A model generated the notes under the pieces. That model made no database searches. It saw only the letters and a program-made list of their open reading frames with translations, and was not told where the DNA came from. 64,000 bases of DNA from Pontibacillus yanchengensis Y32 (GTDB lineage Bacteria; Bacillota; Bacilli; Bacillales; BH030062): the NCBI RefSeq assembly GCF_000770635.1, contig NZ_AVBF01000005.1, forward strand, positions 1-64,000, read 5' to 3'. Below are positions 43,566 to 52,027 of this stretch, one piece after another (position 1 is the stretch's first letter; every line of letters starts with the position of its first letter). Made by a program: the position numbers and the translations under genes.

Positions 43566-43895
43566 TTACATCTTGGGGTCGCCAAATTGGGCTCGAATTT
43601 GCCCTTTCAACATTCGATTTCTTACTTCTTTCTCGGTAACCCCTTTTTTCTTTTTAGCCATTTCTCTTCGAATTTCATGCGTTTGAACTCCCTCTTCGAT
43701 TTTGTTCGCTATTTCCATAAGTGTTTCCACATCCGAAAAAGAGAATTTACGACTACCTTGATTGGATCGTTCAGGAAAAATAAGCTTCCTTTCCTCGTAG
43801 TATCGAATTTGCCTTACCGTTAATCCTGTCAACTCACTCACAATACCTATTGTAATAACCTTTCGTTCCTTCAAAGAATGCTTATCTTCTTCCAT
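43566..43895 (-). CDS. tnrA: Nitrogen regulator TnrA (MerR family)
   Basis: A 109-residue MerR-type regulator close to B. subtilis TnrA (110). The winged helix [22 protein letters not shown] and [16 protein letters not shown] are clear, and the C-terminal tail ([15 protein letters not shown]) is the segment that glutamine synthetase binds in TnrA; GlnR is longer. RBS gaaagga. Adjacent to glnK-amt, two of its classical targets. Confidence 0.92.
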   Translation of the reverse strand: MEEDKHSLKERKVITIGIVSELTGLTVRQIRYYEERKLIFPERSNQGSRKFSFSDVETLMEIANKIEEGVQTHEIRREMAKKKKGVTEKEVRNRMLKGQIRAQFGDPKM

Positions 43896-43947
43896 ACCAT
43901 CCTTTCACCTCTCAGATCGTGCTGAATTGTTGAATGCTATAAATAGG

Positions 43948-44000
43948 ATTATACACACAAGGAGTATATTTTGTAACTAGGTTTGTTAGGTTTTCTTACA
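43948..44000 (-). promoter_or_regulatory. tnrA promoter with TnrA box
   Basis: TGTTA-N7-TTACA (43984-44000) is a perfect TnrA box. The -10 TATAAT (43948-43953) puts transcription start near 43941, so the box is centred at about -51, the position for TnrA activation. Confidence 0.7.
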
Positions 44001-44135
44001 TACATGAAACAGACTTTTCAAAATTTTCGTGTAAGTTAAACTGACAAACTTCATGATAACGGTTCGATATGGGGCTATAATGACATTAATCCAAGTCAGG
44101 ATGATGACAAACTAAAGGGAAGGGATGGAGGAAAG

Positions 44136-44312
44136 ATGACATTATTACAAAAGGCTGTTGAGGTTAAACGAAAGAGGCTATTTAAGCAGTTAGTAGAGGA
44201 TGGAATTTATAAGCGAACAGATATACTAGAAAATATCACGATGGCTGAGCTAGAAAGAGATTTTGAAAGGAGGCATGCCTATTTAGCAACAAAAGCGCAA
44301 GCACCCGGTTAG
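44136..44312 (+). CDS. Fur-regulated basic protein FbpA-like
   Basis: A 58-residue basic protein: LLQKAVEVKRKRLFKQLVED, GIYKRTDILENITMAELERD match the FbpA family pattern (R/K-rich helix, then LT-x-x-ELE). RBS ggaggaaag. The family includes iron-sparing response helpers in B. subtilis; I see no clear Fur box. The last residues KAQAPG and the stop are encoded by an adjacent family B repeat, so the native C-terminus was probably replaced. Confidence 0.65.
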   Translation: MTLLQKAVEVKRKRLFKQLVEDGIYKRTDILENITMAELERDFERRHAYLATKAQAPG

Positions 44313-44446
44313 TGACGTACAAACTGCGGCCTAAACGAGGTAAGTAGGTTGGTTCGATGTTGTTACGTGACGTAGCGATTTTAATCAAATTCCCTTTATA
44401 AGAAGTAAGTACTTTTAGATAAGGAAAACACAAAGAGCGCAAGCTT
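44291..44446 (+). repeat. Family B hairpin repeat, copy overlapping FbpA-like gene
   Basis: Starts aaaagcgcaagcacccggtt inside the FbpA-like coding region and runs through degraded stems to gagcgcaagcttgcgc. Confidence 0.75.
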
Positions 44447-44529
44447 GCGCAAAATTAGTATCCTGATGTCATCTTTTCCGTCTCCAAAAGAAAGTATATG
44501 TACATGAGCTATTAACCTGTTGTAAGAAC

Positions 44530-44560
44530 AAAAAACTCCGCCAGGTTGGCGGAGTTTTTT
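44530..44560. terminator. Bidirectional terminator
   Basis: aaaaactccgcca / tggcggagttttt stem flanked by A and T runs; terminates the lipoprotein gene on the minus strand. Confidence 0.85.
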
Positions 44561-44575
44561 ACTATGTGCATAGCT

Positions 44576-45082
44576 TTATTTAATTTCGTTATCGACAACG
44601 TTTAAATTCTCAATAACTTTCCTCAACTCTTTTTTGCTTACATTCGTAGTAAGCTGATAGTAGTAATCCTTCCATAATTCCGTATCCTTTGGTAGGAATG
44701 TGTACTGGTAGGTTTCATGAAGACGTACTGCTTCTGTATCAATAAAGCCGACATAATCTTCCGTTTCAAATATTTCATTAACCTGCCCAAAGGCTTCATC
44801 AAATTCTCCTGTGAGAATGTATTTCTGAACGTGCTGAATCATCCATCTATCACTTGCATGTTCTTGATAGATTTCAAGATGCTTCTCTTCACTTTCGTAT
44901 GCTACAAATAACGACCCATATTCTACTCTCAATTTAGTTTGTTCCATACCATCTGGAACGTATGTAGGTTCTACAACCGGGAATCCTGCCTTGTCTCTAG
45001 CATCAGGAAATGAGTTAGCAGTGGCATTAGAACAACCAGCTAGTAATAAAGCGATCGCTACGATGAATAGTATTTTTTTCAT
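44576..45082 (-). CDS. Putative lipoprotein, unknown function
   Basis: A 168-residue lipoprotein with signal ILFIVAIALLLAGCSN. The mature part starts FPDARDKAGFPVVEPTYVPDG, which resembles DUF4367-like extracytoplasmic domains, but the match is weak. ATG 45082 has ggaggg upstream; the frame extends to 45142. Monocistronic. Confidence 0.7.
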   Translation of the reverse strand: MKKILFIVAIALLLAGCSNATANSFPDARDKAGFPVVEPTYVPDGMEQTKLRVEYGSLFVAYESEEKHLEIYQEHASDRWMIQHVQKYILTGEFDEAFGQVNEIFETEDYVGFIDTEAVRLHETYQYTFLPKDTELWKDYYYQLTTNVSKKELRKVIENLNVVDNEIK

Positions 45083-45308
45083 TATGATGTCCCTCCAGCA
45101 AATCGATTGCTCTCTACCAAAATATACATTACTTTCCACCACAGGTCTAGTGGTAACCTTGGTTATTCCATTCAGATATTCTTATCATCCTCTGGAATTC
45201 TATACAATTTTTCATCTCCACTACCGTCTTACTTCTACAATTTTTGACTTTTTTCCTGTCCACTTCATATACAAGCATTGAATTTTATAAATTCCTAGAC
45301 GACAATGT

Positions 45309-45337
45309 AAAAAACCCGCCAATTCCTTGGCGGGTTT
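45309..45337 (-). terminator. Terminator of 103-residue hypothetical
   Basis: aacccgcca / tggcgggtt stem and T run on the minus strand. Confidence 0.82.
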
Positions 45338-45351
45338 CAATCCATTACTTT

Positions 45352-45663
45352 TTACTGCTGAGCAATCGCTTCTTTACTCTCAAGCTCTACAGTATTACTA
45401 TTTTCGTTTTCGCGATTAACTGTTGTTACTTTAAGTGTTCCGTCAAATTTATCGCCTTCTTGTGTAATGAACGTAACTTCGACATCTTGGTTTTCATCTT
45501 TACGATGTTCAAACATTTCGTATTGTTCTACATTATTTAAAGTTAGCTCGCAATGTTGCTTTCCATCTACTTGTGTAATAATGTAATTTCCGTGTGCAAA
45601 GCGGATTGATTCACCACTTTTTTTCATATATAAGTCTTTTAATTCTTTCTCTGCTGCTGGCAT
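45352..45663 (-). CDS. Hypothetical protein, 103 residues
   Basis: A soluble acidic protein beginning MPAAEKELKDLYMKKSGESI, with predicted beta strands (NYIITQVDGKQHCELTLNNV, VEVTFITQEGDKFDG). ATG 45663 follows ggaggga with 6-bp spacing. No family recognised; own terminator. Confidence 0.65.
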   Translation of the reverse strand: MPAAEKELKDLYMKKSGESIRFAHGNYIITQVDGKQHCELTLNNVEQYEMFEHRKDENQDVEVTFITQEGDKFDGTLKVTTVNRENENSNTVELESKEAIAQQ

Positions 45664-45724
45664 TCTTGATCCCTCCATTACATTTTCTTCTATACCCATT
45701 TCCTGTTTACCAGATCATCAAACA

Positions 45725-46498
45725 TTATTTTGATATCATATTTTGAAAAAGAGGAGCTTGTTCCGTTAAAAAGTGATCGATGATTCTGTTGAAATACACT
45801 GATTGTCGTGATGGTAATTGATGAAATGCCTTAGGGATTTGTTGTAACGTGCAAAAAGCGCATTGATTATAATACGGGATATGCTTTTTCATCCATGTTT
45901 CCCTTTTACCATAAAGGAGTAACACGGGGACCTTAATGGTTGATAATTGCTGAGAACAATCATAATGATACGATTCTTTATAGAATTCATACCAAACAGT
46001 TGGATCTGCCTTCATCATGTAACTCTTCAATGCATGCTGAAATGTAGGATGCTTGGTATGACTTCTCGCTATTATGTTAGCTAATCTCTCACGATTCTTT
46101 TTTACAAGGCGCATACCAATTTTATATTCCGTTGCTAATACGAACGAATTAACCTTAGGGAACCCTCCAGACAAAATCATGGCATGCGTGCGTTCAGGAT
46201 AGGAGATTACAAAGTCTTGAGCGACCATGCTTCCTGCAGAGTATCCACATATCACCGCTTTTTCAATTCCAGCATGATCTAGCATTTCTTTTATATCCAA
46301 AGAAAAACCCGCTATACTCACTGGATTGTCCCGCTTTGAAGACATACCATGCCCATTTAAGTCTGGAAGTAATACTCGATACGATTGCGATAAATTCTCT
46401 TGATACAGAAATACTTTATGACCCATCCCTGGCGGGTGAATAAATACAACCGGAAGCCCATTACCTAAATCCTTATAAAAAATTGTCTGCTCTACCAT
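45725..46498 (-). CDS. Alpha/beta hydrolase
   Basis: A 257-residue alpha/beta hydrolase. Oxyanion-hole segment VFIHPPGMGH, nucleophile elbow ICGYSAGSMV with the serine, and a probable catalytic histidine in PKAFHQLPS. ATG 46498 is preceded by aaaggagt. Substrate unknown (esterase or lactonase-like). Confidence 0.83.
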   Translation of the reverse strand: MVEQTIFYKDLGNGLPVVFIHPPGMGHKVFLYQENLSQSYRVLLPDLNGHGMSSKRDNPVSIAGFSLDIKEMLDHAGIEKAVICGYSAGSMVAQDFVISYPERTHAMILSGGFPKVNSFVLATEYKIGMRLVKKNRERLANIIARSHTKHPTFQHALKSYMMKADPTVWYEFYKESYHYDCSQQLSTIKVPVLLLYGKRETWMKKHIPYYNQCAFCTLQQIPKAFHQLPSRQSVYFNRIIDHFLTEQAPLFQNMISK

Positions 46499-46645
46499 GT
46501 ACGTAACTCCTTTTATGTAGTTCACTTTCACTATTCAACCTTAGAACCAACCCGATCTTCCCCACATAAGATACAACCTAGCCATCTACAGAAAAGCACT
46601 TAACATAAGCTTTTTCATTTTTACGATGAAAGGTGGGTTGTATTT

Positions 46646-47389
46646 ATGTTACTTCCGTTTTATCATAAGCAACTTGCTTTATTTTTATTAAAGATGTGTG
46701 AATTGAGCTACGTGCAATTTAAACAAGGTGGAGATTTTACAATACCTAAAGGATTTAAACTAGTGAAATCATTCAAAGCCCATACGCTTCAATCAGAAGA
46801 ATGGTTTGGCTTCATTATAGAATCTGAACACTCGGTGGTAATCGCCTTTCGTGGGACAAATACGGAACCAGATTGGATTGCAGATGCTCTAGTTTTTCAA
46901 CATCCGTATCCATATGCAGACAAAGGTGGTCTCGTCCATAATGGTTTCTTATCCATCTACGAGTCGTGCCGTGATGACATCTTCCAAGCTTATCAGCACA
47001 TTTCTCCTCACAAGGAGCTCTACATTACAGGACATAGCCTTGGTGGAGCTCTAGCAACACTACATGCTCTAGATGCAAAACGAAACGCCCCATTCGCTAA
47101 AGTTGTTATGTACAACTACGCCAGTCCAAGGGTAGGAAATGAAGAGTTCACCAAAGCATATAGTTTTTCCGTCCCCTTAAGCATTCGCTTTGCCAACATG
47201 CATGACCTTGTCACACAATTACCTCCCACCATTATCTACTGCCCTTTCACAAAGCAACTATGGCATTATTCGCATATTCGCTCCCCTATTGAATTCTCCT
47301 TGCAAACCGATACCATCAAAGGAAACCATTCTCTCACCACTTACAGAAAAGGGGTTCAAGGGCTTCCATCTTCAATAGGAACTAAATAA
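46646..47389 (+). CDS. Class 3 lipase-like protein
   Basis: A 247-residue lipase_3 family protein with AFRGTNTEPDW, nucleophile elbow ITGHSLGGALATLHAL and YNYASPRVGNEEF, the standard trio of fungal-type class 3 lipases. Asp in MHDLVTQLP and the C-terminal NHSLTTY His could complete the triad. No signal peptide. RBS aaaggtggg. Confidence 0.87.
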   Translation: MLLPFYHKQLALFLLKMCELSYVQFKQGGDFTIPKGFKLVKSFKAHTLQSEEWFGFIIESEHSVVIAFRGTNTEPDWIADALVFQHPYPYADKGGLVHNGFLSIYESCRDDIFQAYQHISPHKELYITGHSLGGALATLHALDAKRNAPFAKVVMYNYASPRVGNEEFTKAYSFSVPLSIRFANMHDLVTQLPPTIIYCPFTKQLWHYSHIRSPIEFSLQTDTIKGNHSLTTYRKGVQGLPSSIGTK

Positions 47390-47414
47390 ATAAAAATCCT
47401 AGATAAGACTAAAT

Positions 47415-47453
47415 AAAGCCTCGATGCAGTGATTCCTACCACATCGAGGCTTT
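47415..47453. terminator. Terminator after lipase
   Basis: aaagcctcgatg / catcgaggcttt stem. Confidence 0.7.
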
Positions 47454-47461
47454 AGAACGTA

Positions 47462-47497
47462 TAAAAAAAGCTAGACACCTTACTAGATGTCTAACTT
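47462..47497 (-). terminator. Terminator of the ATP-grasp gene
   Basis: ttagaca / tgtcta stem with seven Ts on the minus strand. Confidence 0.7.
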
Positions 47498-47502
47498 ACG
47501 TT

Positions 47503-48465
47503 TCATTGATTACTGTATATGGTTTTCTTCTCTAGTTTACTTCCAAGGTACGTTGCAAGTTCCAACATACCATACTTACCCTCATGTTCCTCAGCCTCTT
47601 TATTATAGTTCGTATTGGTATTCACATCATAGGTGTACAGATATCCGTTTTGGTCTTGGATACATTCTATCCCAGCAACCTCAACATTATTTTCTGAAAG
47701 GAATTGTTCATACTTTTCGATAATCGGATCATTGAAATAATCTAAGACTTTAAACTTTGGTTGTTCCTCTTCTTGTTGCGGAGCTTCTCCTGTTGGACAA
47801 TTCAATTCCTCAATGGTACAAGCATCAGCTGGGCATAGTTCAAATCCATCAGACGTATCGACACGAACCGCATAGAAAAACTTCCCGGCAATGAATTCAC
47901 ACCTTACAATATAAGGTTCTGGTGCTTTAATGTACTCTTGCACAAGCGTTATACCATCTACAGGTTCATCAAAGTCATCGCTGTACACATACTGGTGCAA
48001 AGCTTCTAGCGAGTGGAACAATTGAACGCCTTGGCCTTTACCTGCACGATTATGCTTTGTAATAAAGGATGGTCGATTAAGCTGCTTAGCAGCCTCTATG
48101 ATTTGGTCACGCCCAACAGCTGTGATCGTTTTAGGTGTTTGTATCCCTTGCTGGTCTAATGCCATATATTGATTGACTTTACTAACTTCAAGACGGAGGG
48201 CCCTGCTACCATTAATTACCGTTCGACCATGTCGCTCAAGCCACGCTAGAACCGCTTCAGCAAATTCCGGCGCAAATCGATGATTTCTTGTGTGGGAAGA
48301 AGCGCTCATCCTATTGTAGAAAACACCTTCTGGGGGCTCCTCTGATAAATCAATCGTTCCATAATCCAAATGCCAGCTTTCATATGGGATGCCTAATTGC
48401 TCTAAACGATCTGTGAGGTGAATAGTCCATTCTTCATTTTCGTGTAAAATATATACTTTACTCAC
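47503..48465 (-). CDS. ATP-grasp ligase (RimK-like)
   Basis: A 320-residue ATP-grasp protein. RPSFITKHNRAGKGQGVQLF is the first ATP-binding block, LVQEYIKAPEPYIVRCEFI the second, and YDVNTNTNYN the metal-binding end. Annotated relatives are often called alpha-L-glutamate ligase, but the acceptor is unknown. Its GTG start overlaps the TGA of the flavin monooxygenase (GTGA), so both are coupled under one SAM riboswitch; a sulfur-related ligation is likely by context. Confidence 0.8.
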   Translation of the reverse strand: MSKVYILHENEEWTIHLTDRLEQLGIPYESWHLDYGTIDLSEEPPEGVFYNRMSASSHTRNHRFAPEFAEAVLAWLERHGRTVINGSRALRLEVSKVNQYMALDQQGIQTPKTITAVGRDQIIEAAKQLNRPSFITKHNRAGKGQGVQLFHSLEALHQYVYSDDFDEPVDGITLVQEYIKAPEPYIVRCEFIAGKFFYAVRVDTSDGFELCPADACTIEELNCPTGEAPQQEEEQPKFKVLDYFNDPIIEKYEQFLSENNVEVAGIECIQDQNGYLYTYDVNTNTNYNKEAEEHEGKYGMLELATYLGSKLEKKTIYSNQ

Positions 48466-49505
48466 GTTTGAGTCTCCTTCCTTTTTTCTTCTACTAGAGG
48501 CATGACTTGCTTAGAAAACCGCTCCATTTCCTCAAGTTGTGGGGAACATTGAAGCAGCAACAAATCAAGTCCAACTTCTTCATAATCAATAATTTTCTCT
48601 GCTATTTGATTAGGTGTGCCAATCAAATTTGGTCGTAAACCACGATTGGATACCGAATAATCCAACAATTCCACCTGCTGTTCAAGCTGTGATTTACTAG
48701 TGAAATCTTTGTACCCTGCATAAGCGCTAGACTGCTTCACCTGCGTAATTCGCTTCAACTCCTCAAGTGCTTCTTCTTCCGTGTCACGACAGATGACATA
48801 AGCAGCCATTCCAAACGATTGAAATGGTGTTGAAGTTACTTGAAGTCTCCGCTCTTTCATATCGCTTATTTTTTGGGAAATCTCCTCAACCGTCCCTCCA
48901 TGCATTACATAAGCATCACAATACTGCGAGATGGTTTGTTTCCCTCTCGGACTTTCCCCACCTGCGTATATCGTTGGGGCTTGAATAGGTTTAGGTTGTA
49001 ATTGGGTATCAGCAACGTGATAAAACTTCCCTTGAAAACTATAGGTATCTTGAGACCATAACCCTTTTAAAATTTGCAAAAACTCATCCGTACGATCATA
49101 TCGTTCATCGTGCTCTGTAAAAGCACCTCCGTATTGTCGTGCTTCTTCTTGCCACCAAGCTGAAACAACATTCAACGTAAAGCGTCCATTACTAATATGA
49201 TCTATTGTAGAAGCCATTTTTGCTGTAACGGCAGGATTATGAAAATTCGGTCGAACAGCTGCCATGATTTCTATCGAATCCGTAACAGCAGCTAATGCTG
49301 CAGCAGTGGACCATGCTTCTAATGAATCCCTTTCAGGACCTTTGATATCGTTCAAATACAATTCTGCTATAAGCGTCGTGTCATACCCCCACTTTTCAGC
49401 TGATTGAATAACTTCTTTCACATAATCAAATGTTGGGGGCATTTGTTCATCATCCACATTCCGTAACCAACCACCAAATATAGGGAGCCAAAATCCATAT
49501 CTCAA
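48462..49505 (-). CDS. LLM-class flavin-dependent monooxygenase (SfnG/SsuD-like)
   Basis: A 347-residue luciferase-like TIM-barrel protein. MASTIDHISNGRFTLNVVSA, EHDERYDRTDEFLQILKGLW and LQPKPIQAPTIYAGGESP are typical of FMNH2-dependent sulfonate and sulfone monooxygenases, nearest to dimethylsulfone monooxygenase SfnG by pattern. It likely releases sulfite or sulfinate from an organosulfur compound. Start is TTG after aagggga. An S-box leader upstream means it is expressed when SAM is low. Confidence 0.82.
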   Translation of the reverse strand: MRYGFWLPIFGGWLRNVDDEQMPPTFDYVKEVIQSAEKWGYDTTLIAELYLNDIKGPERDSLEAWSTAAALAAVTDSIEIMAAVRPNFHNPAVTAKMASTIDHISNGRFTLNVVSAWWQEEARQYGGAFTEHDERYDRTDEFLQILKGLWSQDTYSFQGKFYHVADTQLQPKPIQAPTIYAGGESPRGKQTISQYCDAYVMHGGTVEEISQKISDMKERRLQVTSTPFQSFGMAAYVICRDTEEEALEELKRITQVKQSSAYAGYKDFTSKSQLEQQVELLDYSVSNRGLRPNLIGTPNQIAEKIIDYEEVGLDLLLLQCSPQLEEMERFSKQVMPLVEEKRKETQT

Positions 49506-49600
49506 TTCCCCAGTCCCCTTCCTTTACCATAACGATAATACTTGATAATTCCAATAATTTTACTAAGTTTTAAACATTTAATCTTAAATGTCATATACAT

Positions 49601-49649
49601 AAAAGCAGAGCCCTTCTCCTTTTTTAGAAAGAAGAGGGGCTCTGCTTTT
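49601..49649 (-). terminator. S-box controlled terminator
   Basis: Long stem agcagagcccctcttc / gagaagggctctgct followed by TTTT on the minus strand, between the aptamer and the coding region. Confidence 0.85.
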
Positions 49650-49661
49650 ATGTAGATCCCA

Positions 49662-49780
49662 ACTCTCCTCATCTTCCAAGCCACGTTTAGCTTGAAGGAA
49701 TTAGCACGGTGTTCTGTTGGACAGAATCCGTTGCCGAGGTTTCAAAGGGCCAGTCCCTCCACCTCTCTGGATAAGAAGAT
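49662..49780 (-). promoter_or_regulatory. SAM-I (S-box) riboswitch
   Basis: On the minus strand the aptamer opens cttatccagagaggtggagg, continues gactggccctttgaaacctc and ggcaac, and has ccgtgctaattcc and a closing gatgagg. These are the conserved S-box segments in order (P1 5' strand, kink-turn region, P3/P4 core, P1 3' strand). With the following terminator it forms a transcriptional OFF switch. Confidence 0.93.
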
Positions 49781-49970
49781 TACGTTAATAATGTATAAGC
49801 TGTTGCTATATATACTACTAATCACCCAATAATATGTCAAACTTATTGAATAGTTGAAATATTTTCACAAAAGCATTATGAAAGCGTCTAACCTTCTAAA
49901 AATCCTTAACCTCTGACAGCATTACTGCATATCCTAATAACAAAATATTCAGTATTTAAGGGGTGATCAC

Positions 49971-50414
49971 ATGTTATCTGTTCGGATGTTAAAACCGTTT
50001 TATGTGAAGCATGAAGAAAACTGTATTCGTATTATGTTAGCTTATCAATACTTCTCCATACACTTTGGTGATGACCTGTATCAATTCACTCCCATTGAAG
50101 GACGTGAAATTGTAGTCGATCGTAAAACGAAAAAAATCACCAATGTGAATGATGTGCTTGTTTTTCAGAAGGGTAAACACATGATGCAGATTACGATTCA
50201 AGAGCTTTTGGATTTACCTGATTTTGTTACCCACGTTCACTCAATTGCGAGTCGATATTTAAATCGAAAAAAATCAATAAATATGAAAACCATCGATAAA
50301 TTGATTCACGAACTCGAGCGAGAAAATGCCATGAGATTAATTGATCAAGCGTTAGACAAACAAGATGAGCCTGGGTTTATTGAGTTATCCTCCTACTTAA
50401 AACAACACTTTTAA
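49971..50414 (+). CDS. IDEAL domain-containing protein
   Basis: A 147-residue protein. Residues about 110-147 (LERENAMRLIDQALDKQDEP then GFIELSSYL) fit the IDEAL domain. The N-terminal 100 residues are not recognised. RBS aaggggtg. It converges on the CHY zinc-finger gene with overlapping stop codons (TTAA). Role unknown. Confidence 0.7.
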   Translation: MLSVRMLKPFYVKHEENCIRIMLAYQYFSIHFGDDLYQFTPIEGREIVVDRKTKKITNVNDVLVFQKGKHMMQITIQELLDLPDFVTHVHSIASRYLNRKKSINMKTIDKLIHELERENAMRLIDQALDKQDEPGFIELSSYLKQHF

Positions 50415-50749
50415 TCTTCTGAGACGTCAAAGTAAAGATGTGCATGATTACGGCAACCAGGATTGAAAGAAGCTTCACAATGAGGGCATGCGTAGCCACT
50501 GTTCATATACTCGTTTATCGTTAGCTCCATACCACATGAACCACACAAAACTGCCTTCTTGTTTCGCTCTTCAACCGTCCATGTCTCAGCTTTGTGATCG
50601 GCAATTTCGTCATGACATTGATAACAAGGGTAATAGGTATCGCAGCACTTAAATTTAAGCGCGATTCTATCTACTTCCTTAGGGTAATGCTTGCACCGTG
50701 TTTGTGCATCAACGTCTATCCCCTTCACTTCATGACCTTTGATATTCAT
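50411..50749 (-). CDS. CHY zinc finger protein
   Basis: A 112-residue zinc protein: TRCKHYPKEVDRIALKFKCC, YPCYQCHDEIADHKAETW, LCGSCGMELTINEYM and CPHCEASFNPGCRNHAHLYF provide the Cys/His ligands of the CHY domain. Start at ATG 50749 after gggagg. Bacterial members are of unknown function. Confidence 0.87.
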   Translation of the reverse strand: MNIKGHEVKGIDVDAQTRCKHYPKEVDRIALKFKCCDTYYPCYQCHDEIADHKAETWTVEERNKKAVLCGSCGMELTINEYMNSGYACPHCEASFNPGCRNHAHLYFDVSED

Positions 50750-50764
50750 TTCATTTCCTCCCGT

Positions 50765-50797
50765 ATAAAAAAGAAGGCGCGTATATATACGCACCTC
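50765..50797 (-). terminator. Terminator of alcohol dehydrogenase gene
   Basis: aggtgcgta / tacgcgcct stem with one mismatch and a T run on the minus strand. Confidence 0.8.
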
Positions 50798-50807
50798 CTC
50801 TTTTGCT

Positions 50808-51974
50808 TTATAAAGATCGTTTTAGTATATCTCTTACACTATCATGATCTAATTCTTTGTAAGTCCCTACTGTAGGTCTAATAAAGGTTTTTTGAATAAT
50901 ATCATCAAAATGCTGGTCATCAATGTCATAATCACTTAATTGACTTGGTGCACCAAGTGAATTCCAGAAAGTACGCAATGCTTTTGCTCCTTCTTTTGCT
51001 ACTTCAGAATCCGTTTTACTTTCATCAGAAATACCAAAGACATTTACAGCTAATTGCTTCACACGGGTTGGATCTTCTTCCAATACATGCTCCAACCAGT
51101 TCGGGAAGAGGATTGCTAATCCACCTCCATGAGGGATATCATATATGGCTGATAACGCATGTTCAATACCGTGTGTTGCCCAATCCCCGCCATCAGTACC
51201 ATTTGACAGAGTACCGTTAAAGGCAGTCGTACTTAAATACATCATCGTTTCTCTATATTCATAGGTTTGCGGGTTTTCTACTAGCTTCGGCCCGTTTTGC
51301 AATGCCGTACGAAGAAGAGACTCAATAAACCCGTCAATCATCGGCGTGTTTTCTGTGCGATGGAAGTAATGCTCTAGCGCATGGGACATGCTATCGACAA
51401 TCCCATACACGGTTTGGTCCATTGGTACAGATTTCGTGTTCGCCGGATCCAAGATTGAAAAAGTAGGGAAGACATAAGGAGAGCCCCAACCTAACTTTTC
51501 ATGGGTGTCCCAATTAGTAATAACTGATACCTGATTCATCTCTGATCCAGTAGCGGCCAACGTTAACACCGTTCCAAGTGGTAAAGCGTCTTCTATCGGT
51601 GCCTGTTGGGTAATTAAGTCCCAAGGATCACCTTCATATTTTGCACCAACTGCAATGGCTTTTGTACAGTCAATGACACTACCGCCACCAACCGCTAGAA
51701 GGAAGTCTATATTTTCTCTTTTACAAATGTCTACACCTTGTTTTACAGTCGCTAAACGAGGGTTGGGCTCTACTCCTGAAAGTTCATAAACAGTTGCTTC
51801 TGCTTTTGCTAGCTGTTCCATTACATTATCGTAAACGCCATTTTTCTTGATGCTTCCGCCACCATAAACAACGAGAACGTTCAAGCCTTTTCGCCCAAGT
51901 TCTGAAGGGATTTGAGTGATTTGGTCTTTACCGAAAAATAAACGAGTTGGATTATACTGTAGAAACGTATTCAT
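50808..51974 (-). CDS. Iron-containing alcohol dehydrogenase (YugJ/YugK-type)
   Basis: A 388-residue group III dehydrogenase, like the butanol dehydrogenases of bacilli. The NAD(P) site is VVYGGGSIKKNG and LLAVGGGSVIDCTKAIA, and metal ligands lie in DSMSHALEHYFH, GIEHALSAIYDIPHGGGL. aggag lies 11 bp upstream. Cofactor preference and substrate cannot be read from sequence. Confidence 0.9.
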   Translation of the reverse strand: MNTFLQYNPTRLFFGKDQITQIPSELGRKGLNVLVVYGGGSIKKNGVYDNVMEQLAKAEATVYELSGVEPNPRLATVKQGVDICKRENIDFLLAVGGGSVIDCTKAIAVGAKYEGDPWDLITQQAPIEDALPLGTVLTLAATGSEMNQVSVITNWDTHEKLGWGSPYVFPTFSILDPANTKSVPMDQTVYGIVDSMSHALEHYFHRTENTPMIDGFIESLLRTALQNGPKLVENPQTYEYRETMMYLSTTAFNGTLSNGTDGGDWATHGIEHALSAIYDIPHGGGLAILFPNWLEHVLEEDPTRVKQLAVNVFGISDESKTDSEVAKEGAKALRTFWNSLGAPSQLSDYDIDDQHFDDIIQKTFIRPTVGTYKELDHDSVRDILKRSL

Positions 51975-52027
51975 GTCCTAATTCACTCCTGATTATAAAA
52001 TCTTTCTAAACTCACCTTTTTCGATGA

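Noticed and set aside
44236-44442. Minus-strand frame opposite the FbpA-like gene and repeat
   Set aside because: A shadow of the repeat; similar frame appears at 63150-63482 opposite the ABC ATPase and repeat.
49502-49684. Open frame of 60 codons on the minus strand
   Set aside because: It lies across the S-box terminator and leader, has no ribosome binding site, and its sequence is explained by the riboswitch.
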